In this document: positions 9,008 through 17,926 of the stretch, one piece after another
How positions within the stretch are numbered: position 1 is the first letter of the stretch
Layout of the letters: each line of letters opens with the position of its first letter
Assembly (NCBI GenBank): GCA_903824675.1
Contig: CAIJXV010000102.1
Location: forward strand, 21,668-85,667
Reading direction: 5' to 3'
Length of the DNA: 64,000 nucleotides
Source: an uncultured bacterium
GTDB taxonomy: Bacteria; Verrucomicrobiota; Kiritimatiellia; CAIKKV01; CAIJXV01
Notes under the pieces: model-generated
Databases searched by the model: none
Seen by the model: the letters and a program-made list of their open reading frames with translations, nothing else
Told to the model about the DNA's origin: nothing
Made by a program: the position numbers and the translations under genes

Positions 9008-9633
9008 TGGCGATTACACTACAGCAGTCGGGAAAGGGATTCAATCGTATTTGATATCAGAACCCGGCAGGATCTTTTCAGAAATTGATGAAGATGATCT
9101 AATTGATAAATGAGTGAATCTGCAAATAAGCTGGCCACTGAGGTTAGGGGTGGGAACAATCCTGCGGCATTGGATGTGCGAGTGATTGGGATGCCTCAGG
9201 CCTGAACGGCGATGGTGGCCCGGTGCAATCAGCCTGATAATTTCAGGCGATTAGTGACGTATATAGTAGGCAAATATCGGGAATTTTACCGGGACCATTT
9301 GCCAGAAGTCGTGGTTGAATTACAGATGGTAATAAAAGTAGAGGATACTGTTGGGACGATTGTCAGAGGGACCAATTACATGGCCGGTGCACAACCATTG
9401 CCAGAAATCCAGGCGACCGACTTCTCGTCGATCCACGATAACCCTTATATTATTAGGATATTAGAACGTTTTTTGGGTTTATTCGATAATCAGCATCTGT
9501 TCGGTCTGTCTGTAGGATATTCACCTAGACGATGCCTCGGTTCTGTAGTAATTAACTGAATTTTCATGCTGACTTTTCACCTAAACGCGAGTAGTTTAAA
9601 GGCAATTGCGTTAAATCACTTGTAGTGGTGACC
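9008..9633. other. Long AT-richer gap before the DUF11 gene
   Basis: 626 bases between divergent genes with visibly lower GC than its surroundings. A plus-strand open frame at 9212-9559 (115 codons, GTG start) contains FRRLVTYIVGKYREFYRDH but matches no family I know and lacks a clear ribosome-binding site. No riboswitch consensus was recognised. It may be a degenerate gene or a long leader. Confidence 0.4.
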
Positions 9634-11067
9634 ATGAAAATATCAATGCTAAAAAGTAGTATGCGGGCGCATTTATTGCTTATTTCGCTGGGTCTTGTAT
9701 TTCTAAACTCGGGCTCATTGCTCCAAGCCTCCAATCCGGCAGGAGATTTACGCATTGAAGTCCTGAAGGCGTATAATTTAGTCGTTGATTCGAATATTGA
9801 GACCCCTGCGTCATATGGACCCCGGGCGGCCTATTTGGGAGCAAAACTTTACAATGATGGAACGAATCCGCTGACGGATGTGTTCGCCTATATCGGGGAT
9901 TTCAAAGGCGGTACGAACGATACTCCCGGCATCTATCCGTCGCGCGCGCATCCTCCGTTAGTCGGACCATTGCCGGGAAGTCAATTCGCCTTAACGCACG
10001 AAGGCGGCAGTTTAGGAACGACCGATGCGACGCGAAATCTGGGTACCATTCAGCCGGGCGAATATGTCGTGGTTTACTGGTTGGTGAGTTATCCCGTCAA
10101 GGATGTCGCTGGACATACGGTTGCAGGCGGAATTAAACCCGATGATGATCTCTGGCTGAATTATGACGTTTGGGGAATCGCGAAGGAGGGGACTACTTCA
10201 GTGACCGCGGATGTGCCCAATAAAGTGACGATGCGCAATGAAATATCCGCCATGGCCAACAAGATTCTGCCCAATTCGGCGAATAAGGTTCCGCAGGAAT
10301 ACCAGGATTTATTGCAAAAATATACTCCGTCCTGGACGAATGCCGCCGATGATGGAACCCCAGGGACACGGATCGTGACCGAAGGCGTTTGGTATGACAT
10401 GGGGAACATTGGCGATGGTTTCGATAATAACGGGGACTTGGTGCCGGATCGGAATTTGTGGCTTCAGCCCGTGGGGGATCCCGCGATTTTCGACACGTCC
10501 AATTTTCGATTGGTTAAAACGCATGTGCTCTTGGTCGTCAAGCTCAACAACGGAACCGAGCAGGTCTACGATGTAACCGATCAGCTTTATTTCCAAAATA
10601 TCGCCGCCAATAATGTGGGTGCGGTCGGATATGTGGCCTATGAATTCATGACGTTGCAGGGAGGACGTCAGAGCACCCTGAGCCCCTACCAGGAAGCCGC
10701 GTCCGGACGAGATAATGAGAAGTTCAATGGGGATTACGGTGCCTCTTTGGGATATGGTTCATCCCTGTCCAGTGGTACGTCTCGGGTGGATATGGCTAAA
10801 GCGGCGAGCGTGACGGATGCCTTCCCCGGGTCCAATGTCACCTATTCAATTACCTTTACCAACAGGGGAACCATTAGCGTTGGAAATCCGACAGAGGCGA
10901 TGCCCCTGGTGATTGTCGATGCCATTCCTTCAGGAACTTATTATGTCGCGGCGAGTGCCACCAACAATAATCTTTTGCCCGCTGGAGTGAGTAATTATGT
11001 CGTTTATTATTCAACCAACAACCAGGCGGGATGGTTGCCAACCGAGCCGGTTGCCCACTCCGGTTGA
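9634..11067 (+). CDS. Secreted DUF11-type surface protein, N-terminal part ending at a frameshift
   Basis: First part of a large exported protein. The ATG at 9634 starts a signal peptide (hydrophobic AHLLLISLGLVFLNSGSLL, predicted cleavage around LQA-SN). A beta-rich region of about 330 residues follows, with DGFDNNGDLVPDRN resembling a calcium-binding loop. A DUF11-like module then begins at about residue 380 (AASVTDAFPGSNVTYSITFTNRG), the repeat type of bacterial surface and conserved-repeat proteins. The frame stops at 11067 in the middle of this module, which continues in the +1 frame in the next feature. Read together they make one protein of about 1,080 residues. Whether this is a real pseudogene or an assembly error cannot be told here. 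Confidence 0.78.
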   Translation: MKISMLKSSMRAHLLLISLGLVFLNSGSLLQASNPAGDLRIEVLKAYNLVVDSNIETPASYGPRAAYLGAKLYNDGTNPLTDVFAYIGDFKGGTNDTPGIYPSRAHPPLVGPLPGSQFALTHEGGSLGTTDATRNLGTIQPGEYVVVYWLVSYPVKDVAGHTVAGGIKPDDDLWLNYDVWGIAKEGTTSVTADVPNKVTMRNEISAMANKILPNSANKVPQEYQDLLQKYTPSWTNAADDGTPGTRIVTEGVWYDMGNIGDGFDNNGDLVPDRNLWLQPVGDPAIFDTSNFRLVKTHVLLVVKLNNGTEQVYDVTDQLYFQNIAANNVGAVGYVAYEFMTLQGGRQSTLSPYQEAASGRDNEKFNGDYGASLGYGSSLSSGTSRVDMAKAASVTDAFPGSNVTYSITFTNRGTISVGNPTEAMPLVIVDAIPSGTYYVAASATNNNLLPAGVSNYVVYYSTNNQAGWLPTEPVAHSG

Positions 11068-12883
11068 TGCCACGAATGACGGAGTATTGAATTGGGCAAA
11101 TATTGGGCCCTTGGCCCCCGGCGCAAGCACCTCCGTGGTGGTCAATTTCATTGCCGTTCGAAGTTCGGCGGGGACGAATCACACTAATCTCGTGGTCTCA
11201 GCCCCGACGACGCCGGTCAACTATCCGTCGGTCGCAATTCAGACCAGTAGCGCGCCATATCGGATCAGTAGGGTCGGGTTTACGCTGACCAAAACGATGA
11301 TCGATCCGACCAACCGTCCGGTGGTGGTGAATGAGCCGGTGACTTTTGCCATCCGGATTGCCAACACAGGCGATATTCCATTGGTAACCGTGCCGGTGCG
11401 TGATGTGTATGAGCCGGGCGTCATGGTATATTCGAATGCAACTCCGGCTTCGGATGATAATCTGAATGACGGGGAAATAACCTGGACAAATGTTGGGCCG
11501 CTGAATCCTGGAGTGATGACGACCGTGTTGGTTCGCTTCACCATGATCGCAAACACCTTGGGGACTTTGCATACCAATAGGGTTATTGCGGCGCCAACAA
11601 CGGCACCCGACGAGCCGACCGTCCCTCCGCAAACCAATCAGGTCACCTTCTCATCTCAATTGGGTTGGATCGGGGATACCGTCTGGGTCGATGATAATTT
11701 GAATGGGCTGCCGGATGAGGATCTGGCGACACGGGGTTTGAATTCCGTGCGGGTTCGTTTGTATCGGATCGGTGTTGGCGGGACGAATTATGTGGGCGAG
11801 ACTTTCACAGCGACGGTCGCCGGACGGCGCGGAACCTATGTCTTCAGTAATTTGACCTATGGCGTATACCAAGTGGTCGTGGATCGTACCACGGTTCCTG
11901 CGGGGTTGGATATTTCCACAACCCCTCCCACGGTGACGGTTTCGCTGACGCCCAATGGATTTAATGTCAGTGCTGATTTCGGATTCATGAAGTCGCGTCC
12001 GACTGCGGTTGATTTGATGTGGTTCCGGGGAGCCCCCGACGGCGATAGGGTTAAATTGTCGTGGGAAACAGCTATTGAACTGAACAACCTGGGCTATAAC
12101 GTGTATCGGGCATCGAGCGAATCAGGCGGTCGCCAAAGGCTGAATTCGGCCTTGATTGCCGGTGCAGGAACCGGAATCGGGCAAGTCTATGAGTGGTGGG
12201 ATGAGGAGCCAGGTAGCGCATCCACGATGTATTATTGGTTGGAAGATGTTGAAACGACGGGCCAGGCGGAATGGCATGGGCCGGTGGTTGTGCGACGGAT
12301 AGAAACCCGCCCGGAAATTTCGTTGCCGATTTCAACGCTGACCGGGGTGCTGTTCAAGGTGACCGGCGCAACGTTGGGTGCTTTGGGGCTGCCGATCGCC
12401 TCGACGGATGCAGACCACTTGCAGATTTGGATAAATGAGGAACCGGTGTCCTGTTTTGTCACGGCAGAAGCCCGGCCGATGGCGGATGATGATTGGGTGC
12501 TCTTCAGCACGGAAGGGCTGACCGTTGCTAATGTGACGATCGATTTGAGTGGTGAGCCGGGATTACGGATGGTGAAAATATTCTCTCGACCGTCCCGCGT
12601 CTCTGGGGACGTCGGGAACCAGAGGGTGGGGGCTACTCAGGTTGGTCGTGTCGAGGTGACGCCTGACAAGGTTCGCTACCTGCTCAGCGGCTTTATGGGC
12701 GACTCGGCTTGGCTGTTGGATGTGACCGACGCGCGGAATCCGCGACTGATGATCGGTGCCCAATGGATTCAAGTTTCCGGTGAGGCCGGATTGTACTTCA
12801 GTCATCCCGAAGGAGGTCCGGCTCATTGCCTCGGGGTAGGGTCAACCGCGGTTATCGAGTGGGTACCGCAGACGGACGAATAA
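10997..12883 (+). CDS. Secreted DUF11/SdrD-like surface protein, C-terminal part after the frameshift
   Basis: Continuation of the preceding protein. Only codons after about 11066 are genuine in this frame; the ATG at 10997 is an accident of the overlap. Order: the end of one DUF11 repeat (DGVLNWANIGPLAPGAS), a full second repeat (FTLTKTMIDPTNRPVVVNEP to DEPTVPP), then an SdrD B-like domain (GDTVWVDDNLNGLPDED... YVFSNLTYGVYQVVVD). An FnIII-like segment follows (VKLSWETAIELNNLGYNVYR), and a C-terminal beta region of about 200 residues that in related bacteria accompanies C25 peptidases. No PEP-CTERM or LPXTG sorting tail is visible. A C25 gene follows 0.9 kb downstream, suggesting a common secretion or processing theme. 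Confidence 0.75.
   Translation: MSFIIQPTTRRDGCQPSRLPTPVDATNDGVLNWANIGPLAPGASTSVVVNFIAVRSSAGTNHTNLVVSAPTTPVNYPSVAIQTSSAPYRISRVGFTLTKTMIDPTNRPVVVNEPVTFAIRIANTGDIPLVTVPVRDVYEPGVMVYSNATPASDDNLNDGEITWTNVGPLNPGVMTTVLVRFTMIANTLGTLHTNRVIAAPTTAPDEPTVPPQTNQVTFSSQLGWIGDTVWVDDNLNGLPDEDLATRGLNSVRVRLYRIGVGGTNYVGETFTATVAGRRGTYVFSNLTYGVYQVVVDRTTVPAGLDISTTPPTVTVSLTPNGFNVSADFGFMKSRPTAVDLMWFRGAPDGDRVKLSWETAIELNNLGYNVYRASSESGGRQRLNSALIAGAGTGIGQVYEWWDEEPGSASTMYYWLEDVETTGQAEWHGPVVVRRIETRPEISLPISTLTGVLFKVTGATLGALGLPIASTDADHLQIWINEEPVSCFVTAEARPMADDDWVLFSTEGLTVANVTIDLSGEPGLRMVKIFSRPSRVSGDVGNQRVGATQVGRVEVTPDKVRYLLSGFMGDSAWLLDVTDARNPRLMIGAQWIQVSGEAGLYFSHPEGGPAHCLGVGSTAVIEWVPQTDE
11047..11066 (+). repeat. 7-bp direct repeat with 13-base offset at the frameshift
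   Basis: ccggttg occurs at 11047-11053 and again at 11060-11066. Removing one 13-base unit rejoins the two frames as ...PTEPV|DATND..., so a 13-base duplication would explain the shift. Deleting a single base in the same stretch would also restore the frame. Confidence 0.6.
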
Positions 12884-13048
12884 GGGAAAGTTGGCATGAA
12901 GTCTGGCCGCCGGTTGGACTTCGGCTGGGCCAAAACTTCATCAGGCTGTCAGGATTTGAGCAGATCAGTTCACCCTGAGATCCTCGGCATGACGGAGTTC
13001 GCCTTCGACCTTATGGCCGATACAAAACGGAATACAGGATGCCGACCG

Positions 13049-13753
13049 ATGAACTCTGAAAAGTGGGAGGCGCGCTCCGCCGCGCCGACACACTCTCCCC
13101 CCTATCGCACAACGATTTGCCATTATTGCCTAGTCGCCGTCCTGATGCTGGGTCTTATCACCTGCTTGGATTTAATTGCCTCTGCAGGCGGCCTCAATGG
13201 GTTTCCGCAAAATGACATCATCCGGTTCGATCCTCCCACCAATGCGACCGGTGGATACCCTTTCGAGATTCGGGTTCCGCCTTTTCGCGAGGAACTCACT
13301 TCATCAGGCTGGGTGTTGTCGTTTCCCGGTCATCCGATTTCTGAAACTCCGGGTCATCCCCAGTTGGGTGGGTTGGCCTTTCTTCTGCCCGGCCAAATGG
13401 GACATGTGTCCCGGGTTGAATGGGTGCATTCCGAATTTGAGGATCGCACCAATTTCCCCGTGGCGCCGGTTCCCGCAATGAAACGGATTCACCTGGACGA
13501 TACTCGATATCGGGACGAATATCTGCGGATCACGAACGAGGCGGTGTATGCCAGTGACCACTTTATTCCGGATGCCGGTTTCACGGTCAACGAAGGGCAG
13601 ATGGCGACCCAGCGGTGGGTTCGGTTGATCTGTCATCCCAATCAATATTATCCCACCCGCCAGATCCTGCGCTGTCATCGTCGGATTGAAGGTCTGTTGT
13701 TTTTTGATCCGGTTCCAGCATCCATCACAAGAAAAGATGACGATCGACGCTGA
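13049..13753 (+). CDS. Secreted C25-peptidase propeptide-like protein
   Basis: The ATG at 13049 (AGGA eight bases upstream) gives 234 residues. A hydrophobic segment (CLVAVLMLGLITCLDLIASA, about 33-52) could be a signal peptide or anchor. The body ends with FIPDAGFTVNEGQMATQRW... HPNQYYPTRQILRCHRRIEG. This parallels the end of gingipain-type propeptides, where a barrel-like prodomain precedes the catalytic domain, and the C25 gene starts only 19 bases downstream. It is therefore read as a detached propeptide or chaperone; this is inference from pattern and position. An alternative start at 12896 (AGGGAAAG upstream) would add 51 residues that do not look like protein. Confidence 0.6.
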   Translation: MNSEKWEARSAAPTHSPPYRTTICHYCLVAVLMLGLITCLDLIASAGGLNGFPQNDIIRFDPPTNATGGYPFEIRVPPFREELTSSGWVLSFPGHPISETPGHPQLGGLAFLLPGQMGHVSRVEWVHSEFEDRTNFPVAPVPAMKRIHLDDTRYRDEYLRITNEAVYASDHFIPDAGFTVNEGQMATQRWVRLICHPNQYYPTRQILRCHRRIEGLLFFDPVPASITRKDDDRR

Positions 13754-13772
13754 TTTTTGTTATACTTCTTAA

Positions 13773-16022
13773 ATGTTAACGCGTTTAATCAATCCAGCCC
13801 GTCACCTGCTGGTGTTTTGCCTGCTCGCCGGGTTCGGGTTAAGTCAGGATGCGTTCTCCCAATATGTGCCTTCAGGGGGAGAATTCTCATCTCAAGTGGT
13901 TCCATCGATGAATGGGGCGGCGACCGATTTTTCTCCCCATCGATCTGGACTTTCAGCTTTGGCGGATTTGCGGATTCCCATCGGGTCTGCAGCGGTTTAT
14001 CGGATTACTCAGCCTCAACTCGTCACGTCTGGAATCGATTCAAATCAATTGATGGGGGACCATATCCGCCTTTTTTGCAGGACCCAGGAGGTTGCGGTTC
14101 AGGTTTCAAATTCCGGCCTTTGGACGACTAACGATTCGCTAATGTTCTACGGTGCACCGCATCCCGGCTATTACACCACGACCAATGTCTATTGGCTTGG
14201 GGTCTCGGGAGGGTCGCGTTTGGCGATGCCCATTCTGGATGGAGCGACCAATTCAGGGGGCATCCGTGTGACTTCGTATTGGGCGCGGGTTACCTATGCG
14301 CCGGATCTATTATGGCGCGATTTTTATCGACCTTGGGATGATACGATCGATCATTGGTTCGCGGCACTGGTCACACATACCGCTGATACGCCGACGGTCG
14401 TGACGCTGGATGACCGAATTGCGGCTGGCAATGCGACATTAAATCTTCTGATGTATGGATTGACTTCCGGTTCACACACGACCCGCGTCTACATTAACGG
14501 TAACTCGGTGTTTTCCTTTGCCTACACGGGTGCTGAACGATTTTCAACATCCAGCCAGTTTTCTGTGTCGTTTCTCCTAAATGGGGCCAATACGTTCACA
14601 TTCCGGCAAACGAATGCCCCCTTGGATAGCGCCTATGTGACGGAGTATTCGGTCGATTACTTGCGCTCTTTGAAAGCGCGTAATGACACCCTGAACTTCA
14701 ATGGTCTGGCCGGAACCAATCTCTATCAGATTTCAGGGTTTTCAACGAATATGGGGTTCAGGGTGTTGGATGTCTCTGATCCCGTAATGCCTCAGCTTTT
14801 TACCAATTGGAGTGTCACGGGTGGGCCGGCAAGCTTTGTTCTTAATTTCCGTTCTGTTTCCACTATTCCTCGCAGGTATTGTGTCTCGACCGACGCGCGA
14901 ATCGGAGCCGTGTCCGGACTCCGCCGTTATTTCTTCCGGGATCTGGCGACCACTAATAATCAGGCGGATTATCTTATGGTGACCCCTTATGATTTGCGGC
15001 GTCCGGCCTATGATCTGTTAAAGCATCGACAGACCAACGGCTTGGCGGTTAAGGCGGTTCCGTTGGATGACCTGTACAATGAATTTTCCTACGGGATTGT
15101 CGATGCTGCGGCCATCAAACAGTTTATCGGATATGCTTATTATCAGTGGAAAAAACCGGCTCCGCGGTTTGTCTGTCTGGTGGGTGAGGGGACTCCCGAC
15201 CCTCGTAATGGATTAGGATTGAATTCTGTTCTGACGTTACCGGTCCATTATGGCCCATCCTCATTCAATTGGTGTGCACAGGATAACTGGTATACCTGTG
15301 TGGATAAGCCTGATGATTGGTTGCCGGACCTATCGATTGGACGCATTCCAGTTTCCACCACGACTGAATTGGCGCGTGTCGTCGTCAAAATTAAGTCCTT
15401 TGAAACTAATACGCCGCCACCGGAGGTCCTTTTGGTTGCGGATAAAACAGACACTAATCCCCCTCCCCTTAATTTCAAAACCGCGTCAGAAAGTTTGATT
15501 TGGCCTCCGCTTGACCGATCCGGATATTATATTTTTGGTCCGCAGACAGTTTATTATGACGATGATCCGAATCCTCAAACCCTGCGATTTAACATCAAGA
15601 GTGCCATAAATACCGGAGTTCATTTAGTGACGTATTTTGGCCATGGCGCCGCTGATCTTTGGAGCGCACAAAATTTCTGGAACACGAATGATATTCCCGG
15701 GTTAACTAATTCCCGGTATCCAATTGTCGCGATTTTTAGTTGCAAAAACGGGGCATATGACGATCTGTCAATAAAATGTTTAGCCGAAGTCTTTGTTAAA
15801 GATACGCATGGCGCGGTGGCTTGCGTGGCCCCCACTGTTTTGTCGGTGCAAGAGTATGCGGAAAAGATTGCCCAAGGATTCATGGGTGAATTTACCAACC
15901 AAACCACGCGGTTGGGTGATTCGATGAATGCCGGGCTTTTGAATCTCTGGCATTGGAATGACACCGCCTACGAATTGATGTGTTATGAGATTTTCGGGGA
16001 TCCTGCATTGGAGAAATACTGA
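13773..16022 (+). CDS. C25 family (gingipain-like) cysteine peptidase, secreted
   Basis: 749-residue exported protease. Residues 9-25 form a signal-peptide core (ARHLLVFCLLAGFGLS). After a beta-rich N-terminal half, the caspase-like C25 domain starts near 400 (VTPYDLRRPAYDLLKHRQTN) and holds FVCLVGEGTPDPRN and WLPDLSIGRIPVST, typical C25 landmarks. The catalytic pair is His624 in VTYFGHGAADLW and Cys657 in AIFSCKNGAYDD. No C-terminal immunoglobulin or type IX sorting domain follows; the protein ends just after the catalytic domain with FGDPALEKY. It lies next to a propeptide-like gene and downstream of the DUF11 protein, so these may form a secreted proteolysis module. No T9SS component is present here. 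Confidence 0.88.
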   Translation: MLTRLINPARHLLVFCLLAGFGLSQDAFSQYVPSGGEFSSQVVPSMNGAATDFSPHRSGLSALADLRIPIGSAAVYRITQPQLVTSGIDSNQLMGDHIRLFCRTQEVAVQVSNSGLWTTNDSLMFYGAPHPGYYTTTNVYWLGVSGGSRLAMPILDGATNSGGIRVTSYWARVTYAPDLLWRDFYRPWDDTIDHWFAALVTHTADTPTVVTLDDRIAAGNATLNLLMYGLTSGSHTTRVYINGNSVFSFAYTGAERFSTSSQFSVSFLLNGANTFTFRQTNAPLDSAYVTEYSVDYLRSLKARNDTLNFNGLAGTNLYQISGFSTNMGFRVLDVSDPVMPQLFTNWSVTGGPASFVLNFRSVSTIPRRYCVSTDARIGAVSGLRRYFFRDLATTNNQADYLMVTPYDLRRPAYDLLKHRQTNGLAVKAVPLDDLYNEFSYGIVDAAAIKQFIGYAYYQWKKPAPRFVCLVGEGTPDPRNGLGLNSVLTLPVHYGPSSFNWCAQDNWYTCVDKPDDWLPDLSIGRIPVSTTTELARVVVKIKSFETNTPPPEVLLVADKTDTNPPPLNFKTASESLIWPPLDRSGYYIFGPQTVYYDDDPNPQTLRFNIKSAINTGVHLVTYFGHGAADLWSAQNFWNTNDIPGLTNSRYPIVAIFSCKNGAYDDLSIKCLAEVFVKDTHGAVACVAPTVLSVQEYAEKIAQGFMGEFTNQTTRLGDSMNAGLLNLWHWNDTAYELMCYEIFGDPALEKY

Positions 16023-16023
16023 G

Positions 16024-17097
16024 ATGCACCCGGAATCGATCCAGCAATTTGCCCGTTTGCTTGTGTCCCGAATGGAGACCGGAGCGGAAGTTGCCGGTCC
16101 ATCGGATGCCGATCTGTGCTCCCTGGTGGAGGCTAACCGACTTGGGCCTCTGTTTTATTTGTGGGGCATCCGTCCTGAACTCTGGCGTGATCTTTATGTC
16201 CGTAATGTGAGTCGGGCCGAACCAGCAATAGCCTTAGGCCTTGATGTGGCGGGTCGTTTAGAGCAGGCGGAGATTCCCTGTCTTCCCCTGCGCGGCCCTT
16301 TCTGGGGGATGCAGTATTGGGGGGATCCGGCGGCTCGGACATTTTCGGATCTGGATCTTCTCGTGCCTTCGGATCACGCCGAACGGGCGCTGACACTTTT
16401 GGAGAAATCGGGGTTCAATCTTCGTCCCCGGGGCATGCCGACGCGTTTCTTCCGGTCCGTACATTTACATTATCCCCTGGTTCATTCCGCAACGGGTATC
16501 TTTTGTGATCTGCACTGGGCGGTTGATCATCCGTTTAGTGGGGGACGGATTCCTTATGAATCGATCTTTGCGGAGTCAACGTTCAAGACATTTGGAAAAC
16601 ATCAGTGGCGGGTTGCCGCATTCCCACATGAGTGGTTGTTGGCTGCTCTTCATTTTGCCAAAGAACTCCCACCTTCAGGAAATGAGTCCGATTCGACGCT
16701 GTGGGCAAGGGCCTTGATTTCAGGTCAATTCAAACAGGTGCTGGATCTGTCGGTTTGCGGGTTGCCACTTCAATGCGGTTCTGCCTATGAGGTTGCGAAC
16801 CGTTTGGCGCGCGAGTGGCATGTCGAGGGCGCCCTGAACCGGGCACGAACGGTACTGCAGGGGTTTCACGATCTGCAAATACCGCTGGCTTTGGGTGACT
16901 TGGACTTGGCGGCGCCCCAGGACTCGTTCATGGGCCCCCTGGGTTTTCGCGCGAAGCGGTTAGGTGACGTTATGACGTATCTTCGAAAGGGGAGCGGTTG
17001 GCGTGCGGGTGCGCATTTGATCTGCGCCGGCTGTATTGCCGCCGCCTGCGTGGCCGTCTGGAAAATTCGCAACCTGCGACTGAGCGGTGCCGCATGA
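16024..17097 (+). CDS. Nucleotidyltransferase family protein (NTP_transf_5 type)
   Basis: 357-residue cytoplasmic protein. The minimal nucleotidyltransferase signature is WGDPAARTFSDLDLLVPS, supplying the two metal-binding aspartates, followed by CDLHWAVDHPFSG. A helical C-terminal half contains HEWLLAALHFAKE. This family commonly sits beside HprK-like kinases, S24/S26 peptidases and small peptides in lasso-like and related clusters, and all of those partners are found within 6 kb here. The start is taken at ATG 16024, two bases after the C25 stop; a longer frame would overlap the C25 gene. Activity is inferred: transfer of a nucleotide to a protein, peptide or sugar. The C-terminal AGAHLICAGCIAAACVAVW stretch could be a membrane helix. 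Confidence 0.8.
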   Translation: MHPESIQQFARLLVSRMETGAEVAGPSDADLCSLVEANRLGPLFYLWGIRPELWRDLYVRNVSRAEPAIALGLDVAGRLEQAEIPCLPLRGPFWGMQYWGDPAARTFSDLDLLVPSDHAERALTLLEKSGFNLRPRGMPTRFFRSVHLHYPLVHSATGIFCDLHWAVDHPFSGGRIPYESIFAESTFKTFGKHQWRVAAFPHEWLLAALHFAKELPPSGNESDSTLWARALISGQFKQVLDLSVCGLPLQCGSAYEVANRLAREWHVEGALNRARTVLQGFHDLQIPLALGDLDLAAPQDSFMGPLGFRAKRLGDVMTYLRKGSGWRAGAHLICAGCIAAACVAVWKIRNLRLSGAA

Positions 17098-17906
17098 AAA
17101 TGATACTTTTCATTCTGGGGGCGGTCATGGCGGTCGCGGTTCAAGCAGCCGATCTTTTTCCGGATGACCATGGTGATGCGATCAGCGAGGCGACGTCGAT
17201 GATGGTCCCGACCAATGGTGTGACGGTTTCCGGGCGAATTGAAATCGATACCGATCAGGATTGGTTCGAATTCATTGCTCTTCCGGATACGGTTTACCGG
17301 CTCCAGGCCCAGGTGTCTTCGCTCTGGGATATGGAACTTGAATTCAGGGGGCCACACACGACTCGCCTGGTGCGAGCGACTTCGTCGGCGCTCAGTTCCG
17401 CCCCGGCCAAAGTCACGCTGACCTGGACCAATATCGGTGCGGCAGGGCCTTATTACGTCGGCATTCGAGGCTATTTATCTTTCACCACCGGCACCTATTC
17501 GCTAGCCGTTGCGCCGCTCAATTTGATCGATGAAGATGGGGATAGCCTGCCGGATTCCTGGGAATGGGCTCAGTTCGGTTGGCTCGGGAGTACGCCGCAG
17601 GGCGATGATGATGGCGATGGGTTTAGCAATCTTTCCGAGTTTTATAGCCGGACGTCTCCAACCAATCCCGCTTCCGCCCTTCTGTTACACCCACACAAAA
17701 CAGCGCCGGGAGTAGTGACTGTGGATTGGCCGGTTGTTCCAGACTCGGTTTATCGGGTTTGGTGGTCCACCAACCTTGTGACCGGAATCTGGATGCCACT
17801 CGACACTCTTTACCAGCCGGTGAATGGCGGGACCAATCTGCAATGGAATGATGCTTTCAGCGTCTCGCAACAGTTTTATAAGGTGGAGCTTTTTCTCGGT
17901 CCCTGA
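17094..17906 (+). CDS. Exported protein with pre-peptidase C-terminal-like and calcium-binding repeat domains
   Basis: 270 residues from an ATG that overlaps the preceding stop (ATGA). The signal peptide is MKMILFILGAVMAVAVQAAD. Residues about 30-140 resemble a PPC jelly-roll domain (VSGRIEIDTDQDWFEFIA... GPYYVGIRGY). Residues 143-175 hold two thrombospondin-3-like calcium loops (DEDGDSLPDSWEW and GDDDGDGFSNLSEF). The last 90 residues end with FYKVEL, a C-terminal style frequent in exported proteins of this phylum group. No enzymatic motif is seen. It is in operon with the nucleotidyltransferase and the membrane protein downstream. Confidence 0.75.
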   Translation: MKMILFILGAVMAVAVQAADLFPDDHGDAISEATSMMVPTNGVTVSGRIEIDTDQDWFEFIALPDTVYRLQAQVSSLWDMELEFRGPHTTRLVRATSSALSSAPAKVTLTWTNIGAAGPYYVGIRGYLSFTTGTYSLAVAPLNLIDEDGDSLPDSWEWAQFGWLGSTPQGDDDGDGFSNLSEFYSRTSPTNPASALLLHPHKTAPGVVTVDWPVVPDSVYRVWWSTNLVTGIWMPLDTLYQPVNGGTNLQWNDAFSVSQQFYKVELFLGP

Positions 17907-17926
17907 CGCGGTGTTTGGAGAATGTC

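Noticed and set aside
9212..9559. 115-codon plus-strand frame in the gap before the DUF11 gene
   Set aside because: No recognisable family and no ribosome-binding site; kept only as a note on the gap.
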